NCBI GenBank assembly: GCA_003517915.1 | Contig: DOZQ01000220.1 | Coordinates: 1-5,205 of the forward strand | Length of the DNA: 5,205 bases | DNA from: Oscillospiraceae bacterium | GTDB taxonomy: Bacteria; Bacillota; Clostridia; Oscillospirales; Acutalibacteraceae | Reading direction: 5' to 3' | In this document: positions 5,151 to 5,205 of the stretch, in pieces | How positions within the stretch are numbered: position 1 is the first letter of the stretch | How the letters are laid out: each line of letters starts with the position of its first letter | The notes under the pieces: generated by a model | Told to the model about the DNA's origin: nothing | What the model saw: the letters and a program-made list of their open reading frames with translations, nothing else | The model's database searches: none | Translations under genes and position numbers: made by a program

Positions 5151-5183
5151 AAACCCCCGGTGAGAAAATCTCACCGGGGGTTT
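5151..5183. terminator. Strong GC-rich hairpin, probably a terminator
   Basis: Arms 5151-5165 and 5169-5183 are perfect 15-base inverted copies around a three-base AAA loop. On both strands only three T residues end the stem and no longer T-run follows, so termination efficiency and direction are uncertain. Its place ahead of the minus-strand promoter at 5080-5108 suggests it ends an upstream minus-strand transcript or a rightward-facing one. Confidence 0.65.
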
Positions 5184-5205
5184 CAGACTGTCAAAGAACC
5201 CCGGT

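Overview
This window looks like chromosomal DNA of an endospore-forming Firmicute, most likely class Clostridia. The reasons are a clear forespore sigma factor (sigG) followed by a YlmC/YmxH-type gene (a neighbour pair known from Bacillus and Clostridia), Gram-positive style promoters and ribosome-binding sites, and moderate base composition. Species cannot be named from the sequence. Every gene I can support lies on the minus strand, so the window reads from right to left.

Right part (about 5205 to 3955), probably accessory. A strong GC-rich hairpin stands at the edge, followed by a near-consensus sigma-A promoter with no convincing gene directly behind it. Then come two tandem paralogous genes for small secreted proteins (126 and 120 aa). 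Each has its own sigma-A promoter and a related leader. Their signal peptides are almost identical (27 of 30 residues), while the exported parts have diverged and keep only a pattern of fixed residues.

Middle (3954 to 2392): an FtsX/MacB-type ABC transporter permease, 86 bases behind the second small gene with no clear promoter or terminator between them, so it is probably co-expressed with it. No ATPase is visible. A strong intrinsic terminator closes this block. The leader of the permease gene carries a perfect 15-base complement to the leader of the first secreted-protein gene and a 12-base complement to that of the second.

Left part (2220 to 1), core chromosome: sigG with a sigma-F/sigma-G-like promoter, then a cysteine-rich YlmC/YmxH-like PRC-barrel protein whose ribosome-binding site sits in a 13-bp hairpin arm, then the promoter, structured leader and first 193 codons of rpsB (ribosomal protein S2), cut by the window edge.

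The part most likely to be undescribed is the small-secreted-protein pair plus permease. It resembles the general layout of a secreted peptide or bacteriocin with a dedicated transport or self-protection permease, but that function is inference only.
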